The notes beneath the pieces were generated by a model. It saw only the letters and a list, made by a program, of their open reading frames with translations. It ran no database searches and was not told where the DNA came from. Source: Eubacterium multiforme (GTDB lineage Bacteria; Bacillota; Clostridia; Clostridiales; Clostridiaceae). From it: a stretch of DNA of 64,000 nt. The stretch spans positions 62,001 through 126,000 of the forward strand of contig NZ_JAUSUF010000001.1 of assembly GCF_030813415.1 (NCBI RefSeq), written 5' to 3'. A program made the position numbers and the translations under genes. This document shows, piece by piece, positions 17,023-25,834 of this stretch. The stretch's first letter is position 1. The number at the start of each line of letters is the position of its first letter.

Positions 17023-17103
17023 AAAATGGCTATGTTTTGAGTTAATTTTAGATGATTTTAATATCTATCTAAAAACAATACTAATTTAAAACATAGCCAT
17101 TTT
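17023..17103. repeat. Palindromic repeat element, copy B (also a terminator)
   Basis: Perfect 16-bp outer arms AAAATGGCTATGTTTT / AAAACATAGCCATTTT with inner TTTTAGAT / ATCTAAAA arms. It sits between the convergent Crp-type and MazG-like genes and would terminate both. The right half (TCTATCTAAAAACAATACTA and onward into AATTTAAAA) matches the right arm of the element at 6313-6420, so this is a second copy of a repeat family, not a simple terminator. Confidence 0.75.
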
Positions 17104-17147
17104 TTATAATTATTTTAACTTATATAGTTATAAAATATTTTTATAAC

Positions 17148-17456
17148 TTACTTAACTTCTTTAAGTATTATTCCTTTTTTAAAGCCTCCACGCTCTAACT
17201 TTTTTTCTTTTCTTTTATTTAAAAGATCTTCTTCCTTATATCCCAAATTATCAGCAAGGGCAAATAAAACTTCCATTACATCTGCAAGTTCTTCTAAATT
17301 TTTATCTTCTAAATATTCATTTACTTCTTCTTTTAATTTTTCCTCTAAATATTCTTCTTTTTCTTTTCCAGTTACAACCTCTATTACGCAAGTTTTATTT
17401 GAATCTTCTATTATTTTTGGTATATTATCTCTAACTAATTTATTATATTTTTTCAT
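17148..17456 (-). CDS. MazG-like nucleotide pyrophosphohydrolase
   Basis: A 102-residue protein starting MKKYNKLVRDNIPKIIEDSN, the common start of the small MazG/phosphoribosyl-ATP-pyrophosphatase-like family. Conserved acidic groups KLKEEVNEYLED and ELADVMEVLFAL supply the metal-binding carboxylates. It should hydrolyse a (d)NTP or modified nucleotide to monophosphate. Its ribosome-binding site lies in the last codons of the helicase gene 3 bp upstream, so translation is probably coupled. It is the last gene of the HIT-helicase operon. Confidence 0.85.
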   Translation of the reverse strand: MKKYNKLVRDNIPKIIEDSNKTCVIEVVTGKEKEEYLEEKLKEEVNEYLEDKNLEELADVMEVLFALADNLGYKEEDLLNKRKEKKLERGGFKKGIILKEVK

Positions 17457-17459
17457 ATG

Positions 17460-19955
17460 TTAGTCCTCCTCATTAGCATTGTTTATTCCTCTATTTTTGT
17501 AATATTCAATTACTCTCATATTAATTGAATCAATAACATTTTCTTTAAATATATCATTACTTAAAAATTCTTCTAATTCTTTTGTTATTGTAAAATCTTT
17601 TCCTTCAAAAGAAAAGAATTTACTACCAGATTTTAATAAAAATTTAAGAGGCATTTCTTTAGCCTTTTTAATATAGTCTTTTTTCTCCCATTTTTCTAAA
17701 AAGTCTTTATTATTTTTACCTATAATGTCCTGCTTATTAGAAGGTTTACTATAAAATTCTTTCATAGATTTATATATATCATCCTCACTAATTGAAAGTT
17801 TCATATTTCCATTATTATAAAAGGCTAAAAGTATTGGCATTTTATAAGTTTTACTCATATTAGTTGATTCTATATAATTAATAAATTCTTCTGCAATTGT
17901 ACCTTTTAAAGCTTTTTCGTAAATATTTAATTCATCAATAGAATCTAAAAAGGATAAATAGTTTTTAAAAGGACTTTTTTTACCCTTCTTTTTAACTTCT
18001 CCATAAATTTCTCCATCCATTAAAGTTATAAATTCTTCTCTGTTTGGAATTTTATTTATATATTCTTTAACTCTATAAAATTCTTCCTTTAATTTTTCTT
18101 CAAACTTCATTTCCTTACTTAAAAGTTTCTTGTATAAATCCACAAGTTCAAAATCAAAATCTATATAACAATCCTCTGGATATTCAAAATAATTAGGATT
18201 ATTAGAAATGCTTCTATCCTTTGGCTTAATTCCTCCAATAAGCTTTGGAATCATATCTGCCTTTTTATAGTTACCTATAAAATCAAGTACATTTACATAC
18301 TCTTTATTTTTATCTAATCTTAAACCTCTTCCAAGCTGTTGCATAAATACAGTTTGAGATTCTGTAGGTCTTAAAAACATAACCATATCTAAAGATTTTA
18401 TATCTACACCTTCATTAAACATATCAACTGAAAAAATTATATTTATTTCATTATTTTTTAACCTATTAAGAGCTTCTTCTCTATTTAAAGAATATTCACC
18501 CTTTGAATCACTATATACAGCACAGGATTTCACTCCATTTTCACTAAAATATCTTGCCATATATTCAGCATGAGCCTTTGAAGAACAAAATCCTAAAGCT
18601 TGCTTTGAGTTAAATTTCCTATAATGTTTAAGTATTAAATTAGCTCTCCTATCAAGCATTAAAGCTTTTTCAAGTTCTAAAACATTGTATTTACCATTTT
18701 TAATATTTATATTGTTATAATCTACTGTTTCATCATAAATACCATAATATCTAAAGGGACAAAGATACCCTTTGTTAATAGCCTCTGGAAGCCTTATCTC
18801 ATAGGCTATGTTGTAATCACATATTGAGAATACATCTCTATTGTCCATTCTCTCTGGAGTTGCTGTTATGCCAAGTAAAAATTTAGGATTAAAATAGTTT
18901 ATTATGTTTTGATAATTTTTTGTAACTGAATGGTGAAATTCATCTATTACAATATAATCAAAATAATCTTTAGAAAACCAATTTTCATTTAAATATTCTT
19001 CCTTACCAAGACTTTGTACAGAAGCAAAAAGAGCATCTGCATCTTTATCCTTTGATTCCCCTCTAAAAAATCCTGTTTTTAAGTTATTTCGTACATTTTT
19101 AAAACTTTCTTCAGCTTGATTTAATATTTCCTCTCTGTGAGCTATAAATAATACTCTATTAAATTCTAAAGAATCAAAAGCTGCAAGATAAGTTTTGCCT
19201 ATACCAGTTGAAGCTACAACAATCCCCTTATCCATTCCATCTTCTCTTAATCTTTTAAGTTCTACTAAAGCTTCAATTTGAGCACCTCTTGGAGAAAATA
19301 ATGGAATAATAATATTATTATCACAAGAATTATTATCCTCTATATTCCCTGTTTTATATATTTTAGGTTTTTTCCATGATTTAGAATATTTTTTAAGTTC
19401 CTGATCATTTAATATTATTGACTCATTTAAAAATAAATTTTCAAACTCTTTGCAAAAATAATTAAAATCTTCTTCGTTTTGAGATTTTTTAAGTCTATAA
19501 TTCCATTCTAGCCCTGATGTTAAAGCAGATTTTGAAATATTTGATGAACCTATAAATATATCTCCCTTTCCATTTTCATAATGGAATATGTATGCTTTAG
19601 GATGAAAAGACCTTTTAGAGTCCTTATAAAATCTCATATCAGCTTTATCTTCTAATATATCCTTCATTAAATATAAAGCAGATGGCTCTGTTATACCAAG
19701 ATAATTACCTGTAAGTATTCTTATTTTACATCCATTTTCTAAGGCAACCTTTAAATCATTCTTTAGAAGCTTAACTCCTGTTTCTCTTAAAAAAGCAACA
19801 ATTATATCAACCCTTTTTGCTCTTTTAAAAGAAGCTCTTAATTTATTTATAAGAAAATTACTATCTCCACCTGTTATACAATTAATATTTTCTTCTATTC
19901 CCTTTTCTTTTATTTCTGTTATACTAATCTCTTTTTCTATTACTTTATTTTTCAT
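17460..19955 (-). CDS. HKD (PLD-like) nuclease fused to an SF2 helicase, DUF3427 type
   Basis: An 831-residue fusion. Residues about 25-180 form a phospholipase-D-like domain with HPK (118-120) and IFIGSSNISKS (134-142), the HKD nuclease signature. Residues about 220-600 form an SF2 helicase: Q-like SPRGAQ, Walker A ASTGIGKT (248-255), DEFH box (338-341), GITATPER (362-369) and the motif VI region FMQQLGRGLRLD. The C-terminal third fits DUF3427. It is likely a DNA repair or defence helicase-nuclease. It lies in an operon after a HIT gene (8-bp gap) and before a MazG-like gene (3-bp gap). Confidence 0.88.
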   Translation of the reverse strand: MKNKVIEKEISITEIKEKGIEENINCITGGDSNFLINKLRASFKRAKRVDIIVAFLRETGVKLLKNDLKVALENGCKIRILTGNYLGITEPSALYLMKDILEDKADMRFYKDSKRSFHPKAYIFHYENGKGDIFIGSSNISKSALTSGLEWNYRLKKSQNEEDFNYFCKEFENLFLNESIILNDQELKKYSKSWKKPKIYKTGNIEDNNSCDNNIIIPLFSPRGAQIEALVELKRLREDGMDKGIVVASTGIGKTYLAAFDSLEFNRVLFIAHREEILNQAEESFKNVRNNLKTGFFRGESKDKDADALFASVQSLGKEEYLNENWFSKDYFDYIVIDEFHHSVTKNYQNIINYFNPKFLLGITATPERMDNRDVFSICDYNIAYEIRLPEAINKGYLCPFRYYGIYDETVDYNNINIKNGKYNVLELEKALMLDRRANLILKHYRKFNSKQALGFCSSKAHAEYMARYFSENGVKSCAVYSDSKGEYSLNREEALNRLKNNEINIIFSVDMFNEGVDIKSLDMVMFLRPTESQTVFMQQLGRGLRLDKNKEYVNVLDFIGNYKKADMIPKLIGGIKPKDRSISNNPNYFEYPEDCYIDFDFELVDLYKKLLSKEMKFEEKLKEEFYRVKEYINKIPNREEFITLMDGEIYGEVKKKGKKSPFKNYLSFLDSIDELNIYEKALKGTIAEEFINYIESTNMSKTYKMPILLAFYNNGNMKLSISEDDIYKSMKEFYSKPSNKQDIIGKNNKDFLEKWEKKDYIKKAKEMPLKFLLKSGSKFFSFEGKDFTITKELEEFLSNDIFKENVIDSINMRVIEYYKNRGINNANEED

Positions 19956-19963
19956 AACTTCTC

Positions 19964-20338
19964 CTAACCATTATAAAAAACTAATTGCTCTTTTATTCTT
20001 CTTATTCCACCTCTTGGATTTTCTATATCTCCCTTATATCTTGGAATAATGTGCATATGAAGATGCATTATAGTTTGTCCACCATAGAAGCCAACATTTA
20101 CTCCAATATTATATCCATCTGGATTGTATTTTTTATCTAAAATTTCTTTTATATCTTTTGATAAGCTATACATTGCTTTTATTTCTTCTTCTGTGGCATC
20201 AAAATAATTTTGAAAGTGTCTTTTTGGTATTATAAGAACATGTCCTTCATTTACTGGAAATTTATCATATATAGCAAAACATAAATTATTTTCTGCTATG
20301 TAGTCTTCTTTTTTGTAATTACAAAATAAACAATCCAT
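19964..20338 (-). CDS. HIT-family hydrolase
   Basis: A 124-residue protein with the histidine triad HLHMHIIP near residues 93-100 and an N-terminal CxxC (CLFCNYKK) that may bind zinc. HIT proteins hydrolyse or transfer nucleotidyl groups, for example on Ap4A, AMP-lysine or adenylated intermediates. It heads the operon with the HKD helicase and MazG-like genes; the helicase ribosome-binding site lies in its 3' end. That linkage suggests a nucleotide-processing role tied to the helicase, though this is inference. Confidence 0.92.
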   Translation of the reverse strand: MDCLFCNYKKEDYIAENNLCFAIYDKFPVNEGHVLIIPKRHFQNYFDATEEEIKAMYSLSKDIKEILDKKYNPDGYNIGVNVGFYGGQTIMHLHMHIIPRYKGDIENPRGGIRRIKEQLVFYNG

Positions 20339-20410
20339 AATTTTCTCCTTATTTGTTTTTATGTAAGTATTTTAACATATATTAGAATAAAGTATAAATT
20401 TAAACATTAA

Positions 20411-20447
20411 AAAAGGTATTAATTAAGTTTCTTAATTAATACCTTTT
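20411..20447 (-). terminator. Terminator after dgt and the NERD remnant
   Basis: Perfect 17-bp stem AAAAGGTATTAATTAAG / CTTAATTAATACCTTTT. It begins three bases after the stop of the decayed NERD fragment, and its TAGTAAAAAGGT start matches the 3' flank of the intact NERD gene. Confidence 0.88.
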
Positions 20448-20449
20448 TA

Positions 20450-20578
20450 CTATAAATCTTTAATACTTTTAACTCTATCTAAATATTTCTTTCTAATATT
20501 TTTATCAGTTATATTATCATTATTTAAAATCTCATTTATTTTATTAACATTCTTCTTATACTTAAAAATTTTATTAAT
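20450..20578 (-). pseudogene. C-terminal remnant of a second NERD-domain gene
   Basis: About 42 sense codons in the +2 frame directly after the dgt stop. The stretch VNKINEILNNDNITDKNIRK, then KYLDRVKSIKDL and TAG, aligns without gaps to the C-terminus of the intact NERD protein at 22343-22963 (VNKIYDALNNANITDRNLRR, then EHLERVKSIKAS and TAG). There is no start codon or ribosome-binding site, and the NERD catalytic core is missing. It is best read as the tail of a duplicated gene whose body was replaced by, or lost next to, dgt. Confidence 0.8.
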
Positions 20579-20580
20579 TA

Positions 20581-21996
20581 TCATCTATTTTCGTATAAAT
20601 TAGAATAACTATTTAAAGCATAATTATCTGTCATACCTGCAATATAATCACATATGGTTCTCATTAAAATGCCTTTTAAATTTTTATTATTATCATTGTG
20701 AATCTTTTGCAAATCATTCCTTAACTTACCTATATCTTTAATTTCATATGTATGTTCTCCATCTCTAAAATTATCAAATAATCTTATAATAGTTTTATCG
20801 GGTAACTGTTGTGGGTTTGTAAGATATGCCTTAAATAATTCTCTTATTATAAAATTACCCTTTCCATCCATGCACTGAACTTTATGAGAGTGAAGTATTC
20901 TATTCCATATAAAATTTTGAAATTCCTCATCTTTTTTCTTTAATTCTTTATTAAAATTCATATCATTTTTTAAAATTTCAATAAATTTATCATTTTGTTT
21001 TTTATCGTTAAAATCTTCAATCGAATTTATATTATATAAGTCTTTATATGATTCTAACTTATCCTTTAAATTTTCTATTACTGTCTCTGTTAATGTATCA
21101 ACAATAAATGAGGTTAACATTATTTTTTGCAAATCTTTGTTGTATTCTTCTTTTATTTTATTTATTTTACCTTTACTATTTTTAGAAAATTCACCATAAC
21201 TTTCACTAATTTTTTCAATTAATTCCTCAAAACTTATTATATCCATTTCTAGAGCATCCTCAACATCATGATGTCTTTGAGCTATTTCATCTGCAATTGA
21301 AACAATTAATCCTTCAATAGTAACTGATTCATTCTCTAATACTTCTTTTCTATAATTATCATAAAAATCTAATTCTAATTTTTCTGTATTATTACAACAT
21401 TCTTTTTTATTTCTTCTTAATGTACACATTTTCTTTCCATTATAACGGTAATATGACTTACATTCATTATTTTCTAAACTACTATGATTTAATATTCCCC
21501 ATAATGTGTATTTTGTAAGATTTAAACCTCTATAATTTTTATTTTTGCTTTCTAGCTTTGTAACTACCCTAATACTCTGCCAATTGTGTTTAAAGCCCTT
21601 GCCATTTTCCAAACAATCATCAAAATCTCTTAATTTATCACAACCACTCATAATATAATTTAGAGTTCTTTCTCCTATATGTCCAAATGGAGTGTGTCCT
21701 ATATCATGTCCAAAAGCAATTGCTTCCGTTAAAGATTCATTTAATCCCAAAGATTTTGCTATAGTTCTTGCAATTTGCGAAACCTCCAAAGTATGAGATA
21801 ATCTATTTCTGATATGATCGTCTTTGCCACTTAAAAAAACCTGCGTCTTTCCACTTAACCTTCTAAATGCTTTTGAATATAATATTCGATCTCTATCTCT
21901 ATCAAAATCATTTCTAGGTTCTTTATGATCTTCATAATGAATTCTACTAGTATTTTTTTCATTAGCTTTAAATATTGTTTCAATATTATTACACAT
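20581..21996 (-). CDS. dgt: dGTPase-type HD triphosphohydrolase
   Basis: A 471-residue protein. The HD metal site is visible as His68 (LSHTLEV), His97-Asp98 (FGHDIGHTPFGH) and Asp236 (SIADEIAQRHHD). YSKAFRRLSGKTQVF near residue 40 is typical of deoxyguanosine triphosphate triphosphohydrolases. The enzyme splits dGTP, or other dNTPs, to nucleoside and triphosphate. Some relatives protect bacteria from phages by draining dNTPs. Here it lies between an intact NERD gene and a NERD remnant. It has an AGGAGG site 6 nt before ATG. Confidence 0.92.
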   Translation of the reverse strand: MCNNIETIFKANEKNTSRIHYEDHKEPRNDFDRDRDRILYSKAFRRLSGKTQVFLSGKDDHIRNRLSHTLEVSQIARTIAKSLGLNESLTEAIAFGHDIGHTPFGHIGERTLNYIMSGCDKLRDFDDCLENGKGFKHNWQSIRVVTKLESKNKNYRGLNLTKYTLWGILNHSSLENNECKSYYRYNGKKMCTLRRNKKECCNNTEKLELDFYDNYRKEVLENESVTIEGLIVSIADEIAQRHHDVEDALEMDIISFEELIEKISESYGEFSKNSKGKINKIKEEYNKDLQKIMLTSFIVDTLTETVIENLKDKLESYKDLYNINSIEDFNDKKQNDKFIEILKNDMNFNKELKKKDEEFQNFIWNRILHSHKVQCMDGKGNFIIRELFKAYLTNPQQLPDKTIIRLFDNFRDGEHTYEIKDIGKLRNDLQKIHNDNNKNLKGILMRTICDYIAGMTDNYALNSYSNLYENR

Positions 21997-22306
21997 AAAT
22001 ACCTCCTTAATTTATTATATATTACTTTAAAATTGATATATTTTTATAAAATATAAGTTTAAAATAAATAATATTTAATAATTTTATTCTACTTATTTCC
22101 TATTGTATATTATCTAATTCCACATTTTATATATATTATTTATAATTTACCAATTATTAATAATATATATCCTATTTTCACTTAAATTATTTATATTCTA
22201 ATTAATTATTCACCTTGTATAAATTTCTATTAATACCATAATTCACGCTAAATATTATACAGCAAAAAAATTTAAAAGTTTAATTTTAAAAATCTATTTG
22301 CCACCT
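21997..22306. other. AT-rich gap upstream of dgt
   Basis: About 310 bases of A/T-rich DNA with no open frame of note, presumably holding the dgt promoter. No clear -35/-10 pair, operator or RNA motif stands out. Confidence 0.5.
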
Positions 22307-22341
22307 AAAAAAGGTGCCAATAAAATTATTAGCACCTTTTT
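22307..22341 (-). terminator. Terminator after the NERD gene
   Basis: Stem AAAAAGGTGC-C-AATA / TATT-A-GCACCTTTTT with a T run on the minus strand, two bases after the NERD stop. Confidence 0.85.
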
Positions 22342-22342
22342 A

Positions 22343-22963
22343 CTATGAAGCTTTAATACTCTTAACCCTCTCTAAATGTTCCCTTCTAAGATTCCTATCA
22401 GTTATATTAGCATTATTTAAAGCATCATATATCTTATTAACTTCATCTTCACTTAAATTATATTCTGAGTTATACCTAATTAAATACCTTTTTAAATCCT
22501 CCCTATGTAAAACTTCAGTAATTGTATTTACCCTTTTAAATTCACAACTATCTGAAAAAACAATTATAGATGTTGGAACTATATCAACTACATCCTTTAT
22601 TACATTTTCTGTAGCTTTTATGTGCCCATAGTTTTGTCTAATTGGATTAAAAAATCTATTTTTCTCTTTATAAATAGTTTGAGTCCAATATTTTGAGTTT
22701 TCATCACCAAATATCCAACCACTATAATTTTTATCTTCTATTACAAATACTCCTTTAGGTCCAACACAAATATGATCTATTTGAGTCGTTCCATTTTTTG
22801 CTTCTAAAAGAATATCGTCTAAAACCTTATATCCTTTTAATGAAAGCAAAACTTTTTTTGTTTTCTTTTCTCCTAAATCTCCTTTTATTTTTGTTAAAGA
22901 TTTTTTTGAAGTTAATACTTTTAAAATTATAATTAACCCAAATAAAATAATTAAATATTTCAT
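22343..22963 (-). CDS. NERD-domain (nuclease-related) membrane protein
   Basis: A 206-residue protein with an N-terminal hydrophobic helix (about residues 2-16) and a NERD domain: GDLGEKKTKKVLLSL (about 29-43), TQIDHICVGPKGVFVIEDK (about 66-84) with the D...E-x-K arrangement of the restriction-endonuclease-like fold, and a C-terminal part from about 130. The domain is predicted to act on nucleic acid; its target is unknown. Its C-terminal 42 residues are duplicated as a remnant beside dgt. Confidence 0.85.
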   Translation of the reverse strand: MKYLIILFGLIIILKVLTSKKSLTKIKGDLGEKKTKKVLLSLKGYKVLDDILLEAKNGTTQIDHICVGPKGVFVIEDKNYSGWIFGDENSKYWTQTIYKEKNRFFNPIRQNYGHIKATENVIKDVVDIVPTSIIVFSDSCEFKRVNTITEVLHREDLKRYLIRYNSEYNLSEDEVNKIYDALNNANITDRNLRREHLERVKSIKAS

Positions 22964-23054
22964 AATGAAAACTCCTTTTCAGTCTAATTTTTCAGCTAAT
23001 AACTTTATGAATTACATTTACTAGTAAACCTTAAAGGAACTAGAAATCTTATTT

Positions 23055-24044
23055 TTAGCTTTCCCAACTTAATCCAATGCCTTTTTCTAAGGCTTTCTCA
23101 TATATATACTTAGCAGTAATTAAATCTTGAGTTCCTATTCCAACTGTTTTAAATACAATTATCTCATCATCATTTTCACGTCCAAGAATTTTACCTAAAA
23201 TATAATCTCCTATTTCACCTGTAAAATCCTCTTTTGTAATAGTTTTATTATTTAAAGGTATTATTATATCTCCTGATTCAGCTAGAACTGCATCCATTGA
23301 ATCAAAATAAATTTTACTTGCTCTTTTTAAAATTATAGGATCCATTTCCTGCATATTAGGTTGATATGAGCCTACACAACTTATTGTTGCACCCTTTTTT
23401 ACATTATTCCCATCAAATACTGGTTTTGTTGATGGGGTAACAGTTATTATTAAATCTGCATTTAAAATAGCTTCATCTGAACTTTTTGCAGCAATTATTT
23501 TAGTATTTAACTTAGAAAATTTTTTATTCATGTCTGAGACAAATTCTTTTAATTTTTTAGAATTTAAATCAAATATTCTAACTTCATGAAGGTTTCTTGC
23601 TGTAAGCATTCCTGCTAATTGAGAAGATGCTTGTCCTCCTGTTCCAATTAAGGCTCCAATTTTACAATCCTTTTTTGCAAATAAATCAAAAGCTGCCCCT
23701 GATGCTGCTCCTGTTCTAAGTTTTGTTATATAAGTCCCATCTAACACTGCTTTAACTATTCCATTAGTTCCATCAATTAAAAACACCTGTGCAGGTGCAG
23801 TAGGTTTTCCATTTTCAAAATTTTTTGGGAAAATATTAACTATTTTCATTGAAGAATAATCAATATCTTCAACATAAGCTGGCATAAATAAAAATACTCC
23901 ATTATATTTTGGACATTGAATTTTTGTTCTAAGAGGTACAACTGATTTTCCTTCTGAAAAAATTTTAAATGCATCTTTTACTCCTTCAATGGAATCTCTC
24001 ATAGTAAAAACCTTTTCAATATCTTTTCTAGATAGTAATAACAT
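23055..24044 (-). CDS. Ornithine cyclodeaminase / mu-crystallin family protein
   Basis: A 329-residue protein. The Rossmann loop IGALIGTGGQASSQ lies near residues 129-142, RTGAASGAAFDLFAKKD precedes it, and ITVTPSTKPVF and GSYQPNMQEMDP follow, all family hallmarks. Members include ornithine cyclodeaminase, alanine dehydrogenase and ketimine reductases; which reaction applies here is not decidable. It has a GGAGGTG site. It lies downstream of the cytolysin gene on the same strand but beyond that gene's terminator, so it is probably separate. Confidence 0.85.
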   Translation of the reverse strand: MLLLSRKDIEKVFTMRDSIEGVKDAFKIFSEGKSVVPLRTKIQCPKYNGVFLFMPAYVEDIDYSSMKIVNIFPKNFENGKPTAPAQVFLIDGTNGIVKAVLDGTYITKLRTGAASGAAFDLFAKKDCKIGALIGTGGQASSQLAGMLTARNLHEVRIFDLNSKKLKEFVSDMNKKFSKLNTKIIAAKSSDEAILNADLIITVTPSTKPVFDGNNVKKGATISCVGSYQPNMQEMDPIILKRASKIYFDSMDAVLAESGDIIIPLNNKTITKEDFTGEIGDYILGKILGRENDDEIIVFKTVGIGTQDLITAKYIYEKALEKGIGLSWES

Positions 24045-24178
24045 AGGACACCTCCAAAATATTTATTAATTTATTTCTATAATTTAACTATAGTATTATA
24101 AATTAATAACTTCAAGTTTCTACCTATTAATAGCTTTTTAAACATATTAAAACAAAAAAATTTCTATACAAAGTAAAA

Positions 24179-24214
24179 AGACTTAGAAAATATATTTCTA
24201 TATCTTCTAAGTCT
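24179..24214 (-). terminator. Terminator after the cytolysin gene
   Basis: Stem AGACTTAGAA / TTCTAAGTCT a few bases after the cytolysin stop codon, with a T-rich run on the minus strand. Confidence 0.82.
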
Positions 24215-24219
24215 AATAT

Positions 24220-25758
24220 TTAAGCCTTAACTTCTATACTTTTTGCTGGGTATAAAGTTGTTCCCCAAATAGAGAATACTCTCTCCTTAACTAAAGGAAC
24301 ATTTCTTTCATCAATTACTGTTCTCCACCATTCCCAAGCAAGACCTGTACACTCTTTAGCTTTAACACTTATATTTCTACAATTACCATCAAGTGGTATC
24401 TCAGTGTAAAAATGTGCTGTCCTACTCCAATTGTTTCCATCCCATTCTTTATGTGTTATAATTTCATTTCCTTTTTTATCATAGGAAACTTCATCCCACT
24501 TAACTTCAAATCTAGCTACATATCCACCACTATGATCTAAAACTATTTTTCCATTTGAGTATTCTGTTGATGTAGTTTCTATATAATCTGTTTTATTGTT
24601 AATTGCAGCTATCTTATTATCCTTTAAAAGTACACTAGTATAAGATATTGGATATCCTGGATTTTTTGCACTCATTTCAGAATTAGCTTTTATAACATTT
24701 CTAATTTCATCAAAATTATTAGTTATAATCTTATTATGTTCCTTAGCATCTCCCCCTAAAACAACTGCTGTAAAGGAACTTTCTTTAAGTATATCTTTAT
24801 ATTCTGCATTGCTTTCTACATCTGCATTTTTAATTAATGCTTTAAAGGCAGCTTTTACATTTTTGCTTTTTGATGTAGATTCTAATTTTACAAAAATTGT
24901 TCTTCCATAAGCAACATTTGAAACTATAGCAGGTGGGTTATTATTATTTATACCCTTTTCTGTTAATTCTTTAAATGTAACATTTTTGCCAAATAAATCT
25001 GATGGTTTATCTGGTAAATCTACACTTGCTGTATAAAATATTTGTTTGTAAGCTAAAACCATAACTGTTTTTTTACCTTTTGATATTGCATTAAAGTCTA
25101 TTCCAAGTGAACTTCCAACTGTTTTAGAATTAACTTTAAGTGCTGCTAAAAGCTGTGATTCACTATATACCATAGACTCTGAATATTGTGTTCTTGCAGG
25201 AAGTGTATTTGTTTTTGAATATTTAGAGTTCCATTTAGATACTAAAGTATCTACAGCTGCTGAAACATTAGAGTATGTAGGATTTTTTACTACTGCTCTA
25301 TTTTCATATCCCATTCCTGGCAAATCTACACTTACAGTTAAAGGTCTTCTTTTTGCTATTATTATATCTGGTCTATTATCAACTAAATCTCTGTTTGCAA
25401 GTTGTATTGCTCCTGGATAAGTTCTATCATTTACAGCATCAATTAAAGAAATATCTGATGTTTTTGATGAAATATTTTTCTTTTCATGATTAACTACTAT
25501 AAAATTCCCTCCAGATTTTATTCCTTCCTTTTTTACAAAGCTTTCTATTTTCTCCCCATTTGTTGCTAATACTTCATTAGGATTATATTTTAAATTATAA
25601 ATTCCATTGTTAATATCAGTACTATTAGCTTGTCTTTCATTTATCTTTGATCCAGTTTGATTTACCAATTCATCTCCAAATGCTATTGGCATTGGTCTAA
25701 TAAAAGAAATACTAATTATAAATATGTAAAGTAATAAGCATTTAAATATTTTTTTCAT
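24220..25758 (-). CDS. Cholesterol-dependent cytolysin (perfringolysin O family)
   Basis: A 512-residue secreted pore-forming toxin, close in sequence throughout to perfringolysin O. It has a signal peptide (KKIFKCLLLYIFIISISF, cut near residues 28-30). Domains 1-3 follow, with conserved NDRTYPGA, LPARTQYSESMVYS and SSFTAVVLGGDA. Domain 4 has the intact undecapeptide ECTGLAWEWWR (about 469-479) and the Thr-Leu cholesterol pair in GTTLYP. It binds membrane cholesterol and assembles large pores in host cells. The ATG used here has GGGGGA 7 nt upstream; an earlier in-frame TTG is only 2 nt from it. Tetanolysin, botulinolysin and perfringolysin are all in this family, and I cannot tell which is nearest. 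Confidence 0.97.
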   Translation of the reverse strand: MKKIFKCLLLYIFIISISFIRPMPIAFGDELVNQTGSKINERQANSTDINNGIYNLKYNPNEVLATNGEKIESFVKKEGIKSGGNFIVVNHEKKNISSKTSDISLIDAVNDRTYPGAIQLANRDLVDNRPDIIIAKRRPLTVSVDLPGMGYENRAVVKNPTYSNVSAAVDTLVSKWNSKYSKTNTLPARTQYSESMVYSESQLLAALKVNSKTVGSSLGIDFNAISKGKKTVMVLAYKQIFYTASVDLPDKPSDLFGKNVTFKELTEKGINNNNPPAIVSNVAYGRTIFVKLESTSKSKNVKAAFKALIKNADVESNAEYKDILKESSFTAVVLGGDAKEHNKIITNNFDEIRNVIKANSEMSAKNPGYPISYTSVLLKDNKIAAINNKTDYIETTSTEYSNGKIVLDHSGGYVARFEVKWDEVSYDKKGNEIITHKEWDGNNWSRTAHFYTEIPLDGNCRNISVKAKECTGLAWEWWRTVIDERNVPLVKERVFSIWGTTLYPAKSIEVKA

Positions 25759-25834
25759 TTTCAAATCCCCCTTTTAACTTAAATTTTATTAATATTTTCC
25801 TTGTATTTTAAAATATTAATAAATTTGTTAATTA

